Positions 18,059 through 26,301 of a DNA stretch of 64,000 nt are shown here, piece by piece (the first letter of the stretch is position 1; every line of letters begins with the position of its first letter). The stretch is taken from positions 124,001 to 188,000 of the forward strand of contig NZ_CP085036.1 of NCBI RefSeq assembly GCF_020535405.1, read 5' to 3'. This DNA comes from Antiquaquibacter oligotrophicus (GTDB lineage: Bacteria > Actinomycetota > Actinomycetes > Actinomycetales > Microbacteriaceae). The position numbers and the translations under genes were made by a program. A model generated the notes under the pieces. It was not told the origin of the DNA. It did no database searches and saw only the letters and a list, made by a program, of their open reading frames with translations.

Positions 18059-18487
18059 ATGACCGTTCCCGAGATCAACTGGATCGCTGTGATCCTCGCC
18101 ACCCTCTCCACCCTCATCATCGGGTCGGTCTGGTATTCGAAAGCAGTCTTCGGCAAGCGCTGGATCCGACTCGCCAAGATCGACGAATCGAACATGGGCA
18201 GCGCCGTCGGGCCCATCGTCGTCACCATCGTGGTGAGCTTCATCACGGCGCTCGTCCTTGCGGGAGCGGCAGCCATCGCCCAGAACTTCTATGGCGGGAA
18301 TTTTCTTGTCAACACCCTCGTGACCGCCGTCATCCTCTGGGCGGGCTTTACGGCGGCCAGAGTCATCACCCACGATGCGTTCGAACGCCGCCCAGCGGGC
18401 CTCACGATCCTCACCATCGGCCACGAACTTGTGACCATGCTCGTCATGGGCCTCATCATCGGCCTCTTCGGGATCAGCGCCGCCTAG
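18059..18487 (+). CDS. DUF1761 family membrane protein
   Basis: A 142-residue protein with four predicted membrane helices (about residues 7-27, 55-80, 85-105 and 118-138). The N-terminal segment IGSVWYSKAVFGKRW is typical of DUF1761, a family of unknown function. An AAGGAGAAGCC ribosome binding site precedes the ATG. It stands alone between the mutasome operon and the convergent LysR-like gene, whose stop codon is 3 nt away. Nothing nearby suggests a role. Confidence 0.85.
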   Translation: MTVPEINWIAVILATLSTLIIGSVWYSKAVFGKRWIRLAKIDESNMGSAVGPIVVTIVVSFITALVLAGAAAIAQNFYGGNFLVNTLVTAVILWAGFTAARVITHDAFERRPAGLTILTIGHELVTMLVMGLIIGLFGISAA

Positions 18488-18490
18488 GAA

Positions 18491-19123
18491 TCAGCGCCGT
18501 TTCGAGCGCTTCTGGGGTGTTCCTGACTTACGTCGCGCGGCAGCGGCGGGCTTCGGTCGAGGCTTCGACTTCTCCTGCTCCTTCACCGGCGCGGCACCAC
18601 GCGAACTGTTCGCCGTGCGTCCGCGCACGATGCCGATGAACTCCTCCGTGAGATCGGATGCCGCCCCCTCGTCCCACACGAGAGCGATACGCGTCACCGG
18701 CTGGTCGATCGCGGACCGAGCTACGACATCACGTCGGGAAAGCGCTCGCGCAACCGAGTGCGGCATGATCGCAACCCCCACACCCGTCGCCGCGAGCTCG
18801 ACCGCTGCTGCCCAGTCCCCGTCGATGAGGTGGATGCCCGTCAGGTCGTTCGGGGACACCGCGTCGAGTATCGACAACTCGTGGTCCTTAGCCATCACGA
18901 CAACCGGCTGCTCCTCGTAGAGCGGAATCGCGGCAAACCCGTCGGGGGCCGGCATCCGCACGAACACCGCATCGGCCTCACGGGCCACGAGAGCACCGAC
19001 GGCATCGGCCTGCGGCAGGGGAGTGAGGGTGAGTGGATGCTGCGGCATCCGTTCACCCCACACACGAGCCCACTTGCCGGGGGTGACTCCCGGTACGAAC
19101 GCGACAACGAAGGCTCCGGACAC
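18491..19123 (-). CDS. LysR-type ligand-binding domain protein without HTH
   Basis: A 210-residue protein that matches the effector-binding half of LysR regulators: a periplasmic-binding-protein-like fold of about 165 residues beginning FVVAFVPGVTPGKW, with GVGVAIMPHSVARAL near residue 115. The N-terminal winged-helix DNA-binding domain of LysR proteins is absent, and there is no room for it upstream. The last 40 residues are extremely basic (Lys/Arg/Pro/Ala, ending KRSKRR) and could bind nucleic acid. It is divergent from the DUF5997 gene, with 35 nt between their starts, a pairing I know from other actinobacteria. The ligand is unknown. Confidence 0.8.
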   Translation of the reverse strand: MSGAFVVAFVPGVTPGKWARVWGERMPQHPLTLTPLPQADAVGALVAREADAVFVRMPAPDGFAAIPLYEEQPVVVMAKDHELSILDAVSPNDLTGIHLIDGDWAAAVELAATGVGVAIMPHSVARALSRRDVVARSAIDQPVTRIALVWDEGAASDLTEEFIGIVRGRTANSSRGAAPVKEQEKSKPRPKPAAAARRKSGTPQKRSKRR

Positions 19124-19158
19124 CGCCTCAGGCTAGCGGAGCGCCATAACATTGAGGC

Positions 19159-19548
19159 GTGTCAGATCAGACGATGAAGCCCGCGACCGCAGCCAAGAAG
19201 CTCGGTATCTACCTCCCTGCGACCCCGCCAGAGTTTCAGGAGGGAACGGTGAGCCGGTCGGAGTATGCCGATCTCGTCGCCAACCCGCCGGAGTGGCTGG
19301 TGGAACTCCGCAAGAACGGTCCGCACCCGCGTGCGGTCGTCGCCCAGAAGCTCGGGGTCTCCGCTTCGGGTCTCGCGCGAGCGGGGGCTCCGGATGTCAT
19401 GACGAGCGCGGAGATCAAGAGCTTGCTCGAGGAGATGCCGGAGTGGCTCGTGGTCGAGCGTGCCACTCACGCGGCCGTCAACGAGGAGAACGCTCGGGTG
19501 AAGTCGGAGCGTGCGGCCAAGCGCGAACTGCGTCAAGGCGGTCGTTAA
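19159..19548 (+). CDS. DUF5997 family protein
   Basis: A 129-residue cytoplasmic protein of unknown function. AVVAQKLGVSASGLARAG (59-76) looks like a helix-turn-helix. A PEWLV..R motif occurs twice, at 45-52 and 94-101, suggesting an internal duplication. The C-terminus is a charged helix (about 104-126). The GTG start follows TAACAT (19147-19152) by 6 nt, so the mRNA is probably leaderless. It is divergent from the HTH-less LysR-like gene, so the two probably share a control region and perhaps a function. Confidence 0.8.
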   Translation: MSDQTMKPATAAKKLGIYLPATPPEFQEGTVSRSEYADLVANPPEWLVELRKNGPHPRAVVAQKLGVSASGLARAGAPDVMTSAEIKSLLEEMPEWLVVERATHAAVNEENARVKSERAAKRELRQGGR

Positions 19549-19552
19549 ACCG

Positions 19553-19584
19553 CGAAAGACGTCGGAGTTACCCGACGCCTTTCG
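19553..19584. terminator. hairpin terminator between convergent genes
   Basis: CGAAAG-a-CGTCGG pairs with CCGACG-c-CTTTCG around a 6-nt loop (one mismatch). It sits 4 nt after the DUF5997 stop and 8 nt from the stop of the convergent DUF308 gene, so it can serve both strands. Confidence 0.7.
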
Positions 19585-19592
19585 AGTGAATA

Positions 19593-20246
19593 TCAGGCGA
19601 ACTGCGGCTCGACGGTCTCCTTGCCGTGCGAGCGAGCCTGGATGGCCGCGACCGCGAGCATGATGCCGAAGGCGATCGCGTAGATGCCGATCGCGAATAC
19701 GAGACCAAAGATCGCAGCACCCGGAACAACCCAGATGAGGATTCCGAGGGCGATACCGAACAGGATGCTCGCGACACCGGCGATGACGGCCCAGGTCTTG
19801 CCCTTGCCGACAGCCCCGGAGGCGGAACCGATGACCATGACGCCGTGGGCGATGTTGTAGAACACGATCGTCCACAGCAGGAACAGCCCACCAACCAGAC
19901 CGGCGAGACCCGGAAGGATGAGCGCCGCGAGGCCAGCGAGTACCGAAACGATACCCGCGAAGAGCAACCATCCCCACCGCGGAGCTGTGTTGCGAATGCG
20001 CACGGCATGGATGATCTCGGTGATGCCGTCGACGAGAGCGTAGGCACCGAAAACGATCGCGATCGCGAGGAAGGCCGATGCAGGCCAGATGAGTGCGAGC
20101 ACACCAAACGCGATCGCAAGGATGCCACGGATGAGCACCCACCACCACGGGCCGGCACTGAGCTGAACGAGGGGCTCTTCGAGCTCCTCTGCGGCGTCCT
20201 CGATCTGATTGTCGAGCGGCGCGGACGAGGCTGCAGGATCTGTCAT
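19593..20246 (-). CDS. HdeD-like DUF308 membrane protein
   Basis: A 217-residue protein with an acidic cytoplasmic N-terminus (about 30 residues) followed by six hydrophobic helices arranged as paired hairpins, typical of the DUF308/HdeD family. HdeD contributes to acid resistance in E. coli; that role is not established for actinobacterial members. Repeated segments such as ALIWPASAFLAIAIVFGAYA and the LGILIWVVPGAAIFGLVFAI near the end reflect the internal duplication of the family. The ATG follows TACGGT (20253-20258) by 6 nt, so it is probably leaderless. Confidence 0.85.
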   Translation of the reverse strand: MTDPAASSAPLDNQIEDAAEELEEPLVQLSAGPWWWVLIRGILAIAFGVLALIWPASAFLAIAIVFGAYALVDGITEIIHAVRIRNTAPRWGWLLFAGIVSVLAGLAALILPGLAGLVGGLFLLWTIVFYNIAHGVMVIGSASGAVGKGKTWAVIAGVASILFGIALGILIWVVPGAAIFGLVFAIGIYAIAFGIMLAVAAIQARSHGKETVEPQFA

Positions 20247-20284
20247 GGCACCACCGTATCGGAGGCGGGTGCAAGGATGGGAGC

Positions 20285-21613
20285 GTGAGCATCACCGATT
20301 TTCCGACCCAGTTCAGGGGGCGCGTCCTCACCCCGGAATCGCCCGAATTCTCGGAGGCAACGGCCTCCCTCGCAGGCAAGGGAACACCCCTTGCCGTCGT
20401 CGCACCTCAAACACCCGCCGACGTCGCCCTCGCCGTTCGGTACGCGGCCGACCATTCCCTGCTTCCCGCGATCCGCAGCGGAGGGCACAGCGGAGGCAAT
20501 TTTGTCCCGTCGGGCCCCTTCCTCCTCATCGATCTGGCACACCTCGACGGCGTCGATGTTCTCGACGATGACCTCGTACGTGTCGGGCCTGGCGCGCGCT
20601 GGGGAGCCGTCGCAGCAACCCTCGGCAACCACGGTCTCGCGTTGACCTCCGGCGACACCTCATCGGTCGGGGTCGGTGGCCTCGCCCTCGGCGGCGGTGT
20701 GGGGTGGCTCGTCCGTCTCGATGGCCTCACGATCGATTCCCTCGTCGAAGCGGAGGTTGTCACCGCTACGGGTGAGATCGTCACGGCGAGCTCTGCGGTG
20801 AACCCGGAGCTCTTCTGGGGCCTCCGCGGCGGCGGCGGAAACTTCGGTGTCGTGACGGCTTTCACGTTCCGAGCACGGCGCCTGGCTGGCGTCGTCTCGA
20901 GCACCGTGGTGCTCGACCGCTCTCAGTTGGCATCCGCGATCAAGGGCTGGCGTGACGTCATGCGCACCGCCCCGGATCAGCTCAGCAGCACCGTGATGAC
21001 GATGCCGTCGTTCGGACCCGACATGCCGGCATCCGCCATGATCGTCTCCTGCTGGGCGGGCACCGACGTTGAGGAGGCAACTGCTGCGGTTGCACCACTG
21101 GCCGCGCTCCCCGGAGCGCTGCAGCACATCATGCAGCCGAGTGCGTACGCCGACCTGCTCCACGAACCGCCCGCGCCCGCTGGCCCACCGATGACCTTCA
21201 TCGACAACGCCTCGTTCACCCCCGACCTCACCGACGAACTCATCGACTCGCTGACCGAGACGATCGAACGCTTCGAGGCGTCGGTCTTCTCTCTTCGCAG
21301 CCTGGGTGGAGGTTTTGCCCGTGTTGCCGGGGATGCCACGGCCGTGGCCTATCGCACGAGCGAAACACTTCTCTTCGGCGCCGTGTTCCTTCCCATCGAT
21401 GCCGATGAGACGGCACGCCAGCGTGTCATCGATGCGTGGACTGAACTGCCGGGCCCGCGTGTTGGCACCTTCAGTACGTTCATCTCGCGCACCGGACCTC
21501 AGGTTCTCGACGAGATCTACCCTCCCGCAACCCTCGAGCGCCTCCGCGCCGTGAAGCGAGAGTGGGACCCGACCAACCTTTTCCGGCTCAACCAGAATGT
21601 GGCACCAGAGTGA
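20285..21613 (+). CDS. FAD-linked oxidoreductase (BBE-like)
   Basis: A 442-residue flavoprotein of the berberine bridge enzyme/vanillyl-alcohol oxidase fold. IRSGGHSGGN (63-72) supplies H68, the expected 8-alpha-histidyl link to FAD. The position often used for a second, cysteinyl FAD link is not Cys (GDTSSVGVGGLALGGGVGWL), so attachment is probably through histidine only. The C-terminal BBE segment ends WDPTNLFRLNQNV. It oxidises an alcohol, sugar or related donor; the substrate is unknown. The GTG start gives the standard N-terminus. The last 4 nt overlap the DarT-like gene. Confidence 0.88.
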   Translation: MSITDFPTQFRGRVLTPESPEFSEATASLAGKGTPLAVVAPQTPADVALAVRYAADHSLLPAIRSGGHSGGNFVPSGPFLLIDLAHLDGVDVLDDDLVRVGPGARWGAVAATLGNHGLALTSGDTSSVGVGGLALGGGVGWLVRLDGLTIDSLVEAEVVTATGEIVTASSAVNPELFWGLRGGGGNFGVVTAFTFRARRLAGVVSSTVVLDRSQLASAIKGWRDVMRTAPDQLSSTVMTMPSFGPDMPASAMIVSCWAGTDVEEATAAVAPLAALPGALQHIMQPSAYADLLHEPPAPAGPPMTFIDNASFTPDLTDELIDSLTETIERFEASVFSLRSLGGGFARVAGDATAVAYRTSETLLFGAVFLPIDADETARQRVIDAWTELPGPRVGTFSTFISRTGPQVLDEIYPPATLERLRAVKREWDPTNLFRLNQNVAPE

Positions 21614-22344
21614 CCGAATGCATCCACGGGCTCGAGGGTGAACAGTGCGACGTGTGCTTCCCGCAGAAGAAGGCGGACAAGCCAGCACCCGCGCGGATTG
21701 CGACGCGAACGCGCAACACGACCGACGTTCGTCCGTCACGCGCCGCCGCTACGCGCTCGTTCAAGCCCATCACCGAGGAGCGCGTGTATTACGTTGCGCA
21801 CGTCTCCACGCTGCCTTCACTTCTCGAACGCGGTGCGATAACGGCTGACGCGCCGACGCTCTATTCCGAGCTGGGTACCGAGCTCAGGACAACTGCGGAA
21901 GTGACCCATGGCCGACCCGTCGCGTCCTACGTGTCGTTCAGTCTCACGCCCGATTCGGCTTCGTGGCTCGAACTTCGCGCGGGCGCCCTCGGTCCCGGCT
22001 GGTCGGCGCAGGCGCAACGGTCCACACCGTCGGACTTCGTGTTTCTCGTGACGACAATCGGCGCGCTCGGTCCCGTCACCGTCACCGACGGCAACGCTGC
22101 AGGCACCCTCACACGCTTTATGAGCGAGACGGAGGATGTTCGCCGCGCCGTAGCGCGCGCCCTAGCGGACGAGGACCTCCGGGCCCGAGTCGAGGTGCTC
22201 GTGGATGGCGAGGTGCCGCTGTCGAGCATCCCGACCATCGGCGTCGCGAATGAACCGACAAAGGAACGGCTGCGCTCGATGCTGTCGGGCAGCGGGCTCA
22301 CCCCGCGCATCGCGGTCTACCCGCCCTGGTTCCAGTCGGAGTAA
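21610..22344 (+). CDS. DarT-like ADP-ribosyltransferase (DUF4433-related)
   Basis: A 244-residue protein with two parts. Residues 4-16 hold C-x-H-x6-C-x2-C, a possible small zinc site. After a basic linker (20-55), residues 60-240 resemble DarT, which ADP-ribosylates thymidine in single-stranded DNA. VYYVAHVSTLPSLLERGAI matches the NAD-binding entry (H64), and E195 in RVEVLVDGEVP sits where DarT has its catalytic glutamate. Similar proteins are annotated as DarT-family in Microbacteriaceae. No DarG macrodomain antitoxin lies on either side, so it may not act as a classic toxin. The GTG start overlaps the previous stop by 4 nt. Confidence 0.7.
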   Translation: MTECIHGLEGEQCDVCFPQKKADKPAPARIATRTRNTTDVRPSRAAATRSFKPITEERVYYVAHVSTLPSLLERGAITADAPTLYSELGTELRTTAEVTHGRPVASYVSFSLTPDSASWLELRAGALGPGWSAQAQRSTPSDFVFLVTTIGALGPVTVTDGNAAGTLTRFMSETEDVRRAVARALADEDLRARVEVLVDGEVPLSSIPTIGVANEPTKERLRSMLSGSGLTPRIAVYPPWFQSE

Positions 22345-22358
22345 TCGAGCGACGGGTC

Positions 22359-23036
22359 TCAGGTCTCGTCGAGCGCGTCGTCGAGGGTCTCACCCGTGGG
22401 GTCGTTGGCGTCGGCATCCACGAGATCTGAGCCGCCGATCGGCGTTCCCTGCCAGGCGAGAAGGCGCCAGCCGGAATCCAGGTCGCCCTCGAGCTCGATA
22501 ATGCCCGTGTTCTGGATGTCATGCTCGCCGGCGTACGAAGGCGCTACGTTCGTGGCGCTACCGGCAACCCACACGCGGATGGCTGCACCGTGGCTCACGA
22601 CCGCGGCCGTCTGCGCCCCGGACGAGGCAACCTCTCGAATGGACGAGTCGAAGCGACGGAAGAACTCGTGTCCGTCCTCGCCACCCGGCATACGCGGCGT
22701 GCGATCTCCGAGTCCCCACGCAAAAACGGTCTCGAGATAGATGCGCACGGCCTCATGATCCCGACGCAGCTCGAGTTCACCGGCAGCGATCTCGTGAAGG
22801 CCGTCGAGTTGCACGGGCGAGAGAGCCAGGCTCGCGGCCAGTGGCGCGGCCGTGAGATGAGTACGCCGCAGGGTGGAAACCCAGATGCCATCGATCGACT
22901 CGGCGCGCAGGGCATCCGGAATCTGGGCGGCCTGCCGATGTCCGAGCTCAGTGAGCCCTGGGCCGGGGGCAGCCGTGTCGAGCAGGCCTTCGACGTTGCT
23001 CGGTGTCTGGCCGTGCCGAATGAGCAGGAGCCGCAT
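22359..23036 (-). CDS. histidine phosphatase family protein
   Basis: A 225-residue second member of the histidine phosphatase superfamily in the window. RHGQTPSN (residues 7-14) carries the phosphohistidine, and VVSHGAAIRVW holds the second histidine. GLTELGHRQA is typical of the branch containing phosphoglycerate mutase-like phosphatases. I chose the ATG at 23036 because the next gene upstream ends there (TGATG, 1-nt overlap) and the RHG motif follows at the normal distance. It is the last gene of a three-gene operon with a GNAT protein and glutathione peroxidase. Substrate unknown. Confidence 0.87.
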   Translation of the reverse strand: MRLLLIRHGQTPSNVEGLLDTAAPGPGLTELGHRQAAQIPDALRAESIDGIWVSTLRRTHLTAAPLAASLALSPVQLDGLHEIAAGELELRRDHEAVRIYLETVFAWGLGDRTPRMPGGEDGHEFFRRFDSSIREVASSGAQTAAVVSHGAAIRVWVAGSATNVAPSYAGEHDIQNTGIIELEGDLDSGWRLLAWQGTPIGGSDLVDADANDPTGETLDDALDET

Positions 23037-23320
23037 CACCGTGTGAGAAGTGCGGCACGGTCGGGGTGCGCCTCGAACCAGTCTGCGACGTACCAGCACA
23101 TCGGCACGATGCGACGCGTGGAGTTCTTCTCCACGTCGTCGACGGCGAACTGCACGACCTCGCCGGCAAGACCCTTACCTCGGAGGTGAGGCTGGGTGTA
23201 CGTGTGGTGGAACGAGATTGTGTCCCCGCTCACGCGGTAGTCGGCGACGGCGGCGAGTTGCCCGTCGACTACGAGGGTGTACCGCTGAGCGTCGGGCTCG
23301 TGGTGGAACTCGCGGCTCAT
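23036..23320 (-). CDS. small GNAT-like N-acetyltransferase (COG2388 type)
   Basis: A 94-residue protein of the short GNAT subfamily that includes YjdJ. The acetyl-CoA loop is QPHLRGKGLAGEVVQFAVDD (about 47-66), and the core ends with RIVPMCWYVADWFEAHPD. These minimal acetyltransferases have unknown acceptors. The ATG at 23320 overlaps the glutathione peroxidase stop (ATGA, 4 nt), and its own stop overlaps the phosphatase start, so translation is coupled through the operon. Confidence 0.85.
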   Translation of the reverse strand: MSREFHHEPDAQRYTLVVDGQLAAVADYRVSGDTISFHHTYTQPHLRGKGLAGEVVQFAVDDVEKNSTRRIVPMCWYVADWFEAHPDRAALLTR

Positions 23321-23799
23321 GGCAGGGCATCCTCGATCACCGAAACGATCTTCGGATCGGTGGGAACAACATCGGGTCGGAAACGATGGATGTCGCCAGC
23401 CGGTGTGATCACAAACTTCTCGAAGTTCCACTTCACCCTGCCGGCCTTGCCGGACTCATCCGGAACCTGGGTGAGCTCCTGGTAGAGCGGATGCGCCTTC
23501 TTTCCGTTCACCCGCACCCGTTCGAACATGGGGAAGGTGACACCCCACGTCGTCGAGCAGTACTCCTTGATCGCATCCTCGGTTCCGAGCTCCTGGAGGA
23601 ACTGATTGCTGGGGAAGCCGAGCACGGTGAAGCCCTTGTCCCCGTAGGTCTTCTGCAGTTCTTCCAACTGCGCGTACTGGGGCGCAAGTCCACACCGCGA
23701 GGCGACGTTGACGACGAGGACAACCTTGTCGGTGTACTCGGCGAGGGTCGTGGATTCGCCGTCGATGGTCGCGAGCGGGATGTCGTTGATCGTGGTCAC
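23317..23799 (-). CDS. glutathione peroxidase family thiol peroxidase
   Basis: A 160-residue peroxidase that reduces hydroperoxides. The catalytic cysteine is in NVASRCGLAPQY (about residue 37), with the conserved Gln in LGFPSNQFLQ and Trp in VKWNFEKF, which complete the catalytic tetrad. It has Cys rather than selenocysteine. Most bacterial members use thioredoxin; actinobacteria generally lack glutathione, which supports that here. It is the first gene of the operon with the GNAT and phosphatase genes. Confidence 0.93.
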   Translation of the reverse strand: MTTINDIPLATIDGESTTLAEYTDKVVLVVNVASRCGLAPQYAQLEELQKTYGDKGFTVLGFPSNQFLQELGTEDAIKEYCSTTWGVTFPMFERVRVNGKKAHPLYQELTQVPDESGKAGRVKWNFEKFVITPAGDIHRFRPDVVPTDPKIVSVIEDALP

Positions 23800-23859
23800 G
23801 TCACCAATCTACGTCCGACCGCTGAGGATTACCCAAGCGGGGCGCGCTATTCTGAGCCG

Positions 23860-24771
23860 ATGCCCGAAAGCCCTCTCGACGTGAGCCCGTACGAGGTTCT
23901 CGGGGTTTCGGCATCCGCCACACCGGAGGAACTCAAGCGCGCTTTTCGGAGGGCACTCCGAGAGACTCACCCCGACACCGGGGGAGACCCGCAACGGTTC
24001 GCTGCGGTGCAGTTGGCATGGCAGCGAGTGGGTACCGTGGAGGCACGCGCGGCCTATGACGCCGGTCGGTCGCAGGCGTCCGGTAACAGCAGCTTCGCAG
24101 CCCGACCTGCGACCCCTCGAGCGGACTCGCGACCTCGAGCACGATCTTACGGTCACCCCGGCGGTTGGCGGCGCGAGCGATACCTCGAGCAGATTCGGGA
24201 ATGGGCGGGTCGGGGCGTAGAACTCGACGACCCGTACGATGCTCGCCTGGTTCGGGATGCCCCGCAACCCATCCGTAGGGCCCTCGCTGACGCTCTCGCC
24301 GAAGAGCACACGGCGCGATCGCTCAGCACACTCGGCATCGGGTTCACGATGTGGCACGACGTCGCGACAGGGACACCGGGCGGCAAGGTCGATCATGTCG
24401 TGCTCGGCCCGACAGGGTTGTGGGCCATGATGTCCGAAGATTTCGGCGGGCCGGTCCGCGTTCGACGCGGTGAACTCATCGGCGACGGGGTCGCGGGGGA
24501 GCGGCCAGTGCACGACCTCGCGTCCGGCGCCAAGGCACTCACCCGAGCGTGGAAGGTGCGGTTCAGCGCTCTCGTCATCGTGGTGCCGGATGACACCATC
24601 GACGAGCCGATTGTCGCCCTCGGCACGATTCGTGGGGCCCAGGCCGTCGCCACACGTCAGTCGACGGTCGCGCATCTCCTTCGAACAGGTCTGCCCGGCA
24701 CACGAACGATCGGCGGCACGGAAATCTTCGACATCCGAACGCGGATCGCGGCGGGAGTGCGGTACCTCTAG
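23860..24771 (+). CDS. J-domain protein with NERD-like C-terminal domain
   Basis: A 303-residue protein. Residues 10-70 form a J domain with the HPD tripeptide at 37-39, so it should stimulate an Hsp70 ATPase. Residues 75-110 are a low-complexity linker. The C-terminal half (about 155-303) has KVDHVVLGPTGLWAMMS and an alternating beta-strand pattern resembling the NERD nuclease-related domain, but I cannot confirm the catalytic residues. It lacks the G/F-rich and zinc domains of DnaJ. TATTCT (23848-23853) sits 6 nt before the ATG, suggesting a leaderless mRNA. No dnaK or grpE gene is nearby. Confidence 0.72.
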   Translation: MPESPLDVSPYEVLGVSASATPEELKRAFRRALRETHPDTGGDPQRFAAVQLAWQRVGTVEARAAYDAGRSQASGNSSFAARPATPRADSRPRARSYGHPGGWRRERYLEQIREWAGRGVELDDPYDARLVRDAPQPIRRALADALAEEHTARSLSTLGIGFTMWHDVATGTPGGKVDHVVLGPTGLWAMMSEDFGGPVRVRRGELIGDGVAGERPVHDLASGAKALTRAWKVRFSALVIVVPDDTIDEPIVALGTIRGAQAVATRQSTVAHLLRTGLPGTRTIGGTEIFDIRTRIAAGVRYL

Positions 24772-24896
24772 CCTGTCGTCTCGGTGTCGGGGTTCTCCCC
24801 GAACTCCGACACGTCGAGGTCTGCATCCTCGAAGGGGTTCTCCTGTGGTGCGTCGTCGCCGTTGCGGTCGCGGTCCTGCCGGTCTGCCATGGACAT
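24768..24896 (-). CDS. small acidic hypothetical protein (42 aa)
   Basis: A short reading frame that starts MSMADRQDRDRNGDDA and ends DTETTG. It is strongly acidic (about 14 Asp/Glu) and has no hydrophobic segment. An exact AGGAGG lies 4 nt before the first ATG (24896) and 10 nt before a second one (24890), which is unusual in this window and supports translation. Its stop overlaps the convergent DnaJ-like gene by 4 nt. I do not recognise the family. Confidence 0.5.
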   Translation of the reverse strand: MSMADRQDRDRNGDDAPQENPFEDADLDVSEFGENPDTETTG

Positions 24897-24999
24897 GGAG
24901 CCTCCTGTCGTCGGTACCAACGCTACTCCGCAGCGGCGTTCACGTGGCGTTCACCTCGATGAACCGACATCGAACGAGCCACCGGCTAGGGTGCAAACC

Positions 25000-26268
25000 A
25001 TGTCCGATCAGCCTGCACTCGCGCGCCGGTTGGGAACGACGGATGCCACGGTCATCGGCCTCGGCTCCATGCTGGGAGCCGGGGTTTTCGCCGCATTCAC
25101 TCCGGCCGCGCAAGCGGCAGGATCCGGGCTCCTCGTGGGTCTCGTCATCGCCGCCATCGTCGCGATCGGCAATGCCACATCGACAGCTCAACTGGCCGTC
25201 GCGCATCCGACGTCGGGCGGCGTCTTCATCTACGGCCGCGAACGGCTCGGGCCCTGGTGGGGTTTCATCGCGGGCTGGTCCTTTGTGGTCGGAAAGACCG
25301 CGAGTTGCGCGGCCATGGCGCTCGTTTTCGCGTCGTATGCGGCGCCCGCCGGCTGGGAACGACCCGTCGCCCTGCTGGCGGTGATCGCCGTGACGGCCGT
25401 CAATCTCGTGGGGATCACGAGAACCGCTCTCGCATCACGCGTCATCCTCATCGTCGTTCTCGCCACACTCGCCGTTGTCGTCTCCTCGGGGGTCGCGAGC
25501 GGCCTGCCCGCGTTCTCTGCACCTCTGGATCTTCTGTCGGATGGGCCGTACGGCATCCTCCAGTCAGCGGGACTGCTGTTTTTCGCGTTCGCGGGGTACG
25601 CGCGGATTGCCACCCTCGGAGAAGAAGTCCGCCATCCCGAGCGTGTGATTCCCCGCGCCATCGTCTTCGCGCTCGGGATCGCACTCGTGATCTACACGGC
25701 GGTAGCTGTAGTCACGCTCGGCACTCTCGGCCCGGATGGGCTGGCAAGCAGCGCTGAACCGCTGAGCGACACCGTCGCCGCCGTCGGTTGGGCCCCGGCG
25801 GAGCCTGTCGTGCGCATTGGAGCATCTGCTGCCGCGCTGGGAGCACTGCTCGCACTGGTGGCGGGTATCGGACGCACCGTGCTCGCCATGGCGAGATACG
25901 GTGAGCTGCCGCGATGGCTTGCTGCCGTGCATCCGCGATGGTCAGTTCCGCACCGGGCCGAAATTGTCATCGGTATCGCGATCCTCGCGCTGGTGGGCAC
26001 CACCGACCTTCGCGGAGCTATCGGATTCTCTTCCTTCGGCGTTCTCGTGTACTACCTCGTAGCCAACCTTGCCGCGCTCACACAGCCCCGGGCCCAACGT
26101 CTGTTTCCCCGAGTCCTCGCTGTAGTCGGTGGGGTGGGATGCCTGGCGCTGTGCGCGACACTGCCGCTGCTCTCCGTCGTCCTCGGGCTGGGGGTGATCG
26201 CTTTGGGCGTAGTTCTGCGGTCAGTGAAGTTCATCGTCACGGCCCATAATCGTTCGGGGGACACCTAG
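25000..26268 (+). CDS. APC-family amino acid permease
   Basis: A 422-residue membrane transporter with about 12 helices. TVIGLGSMLGAGVFAAF in helix 1 is the glycine-rich substrate-binding break of the APC fold, and LAVAHPTSGGVFIYGRERLG follows helix 2. It lacks the long C-terminal tail of the other APC permease at 3.7 kb and is not a close copy of it. It is shorter than most members, near the lower end for a 12-helix transporter. The ATG at 25000 follows TAGGGT (24987-24992) by 7 nt, so the mRNA is probably leaderless. Substrate unknown. Confidence 0.86.
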   Translation: MSDQPALARRLGTTDATVIGLGSMLGAGVFAAFTPAAQAAGSGLLVGLVIAAIVAIGNATSTAQLAVAHPTSGGVFIYGRERLGPWWGFIAGWSFVVGKTASCAAMALVFASYAAPAGWERPVALLAVIAVTAVNLVGITRTALASRVILIVVLATLAVVVSSGVASGLPAFSAPLDLLSDGPYGILQSAGLLFFAFAGYARIATLGEEVRHPERVIPRAIVFALGIALVIYTAVAVVTLGTLGPDGLASSAEPLSDTVAAVGWAPAEPVVRIGASAAALGALLALVAGIGRTVLAMARYGELPRWLAAVHPRWSVPHRAEIVIGIAILALVGTTDLRGAIGFSSFGVLVYYLVANLAALTQPRAQRLFPRVLAVVGGVGCLALCATLPLLSVVLGLGVIALGVVLRSVKFIVTAHNRSGDT

Positions 26269-26301
26269 CGTGGTGCCCCACAAGGAGAGGCTCAACCACC
26301 C

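Noticed and set aside
21610..22344. DarT-like gene as half of a DarTG toxin-antitoxin pair
   Set aside because: The neighbours are a BBE flavoprotein and a convergent phosphatase. No macrodomain protein is encoded nearby.
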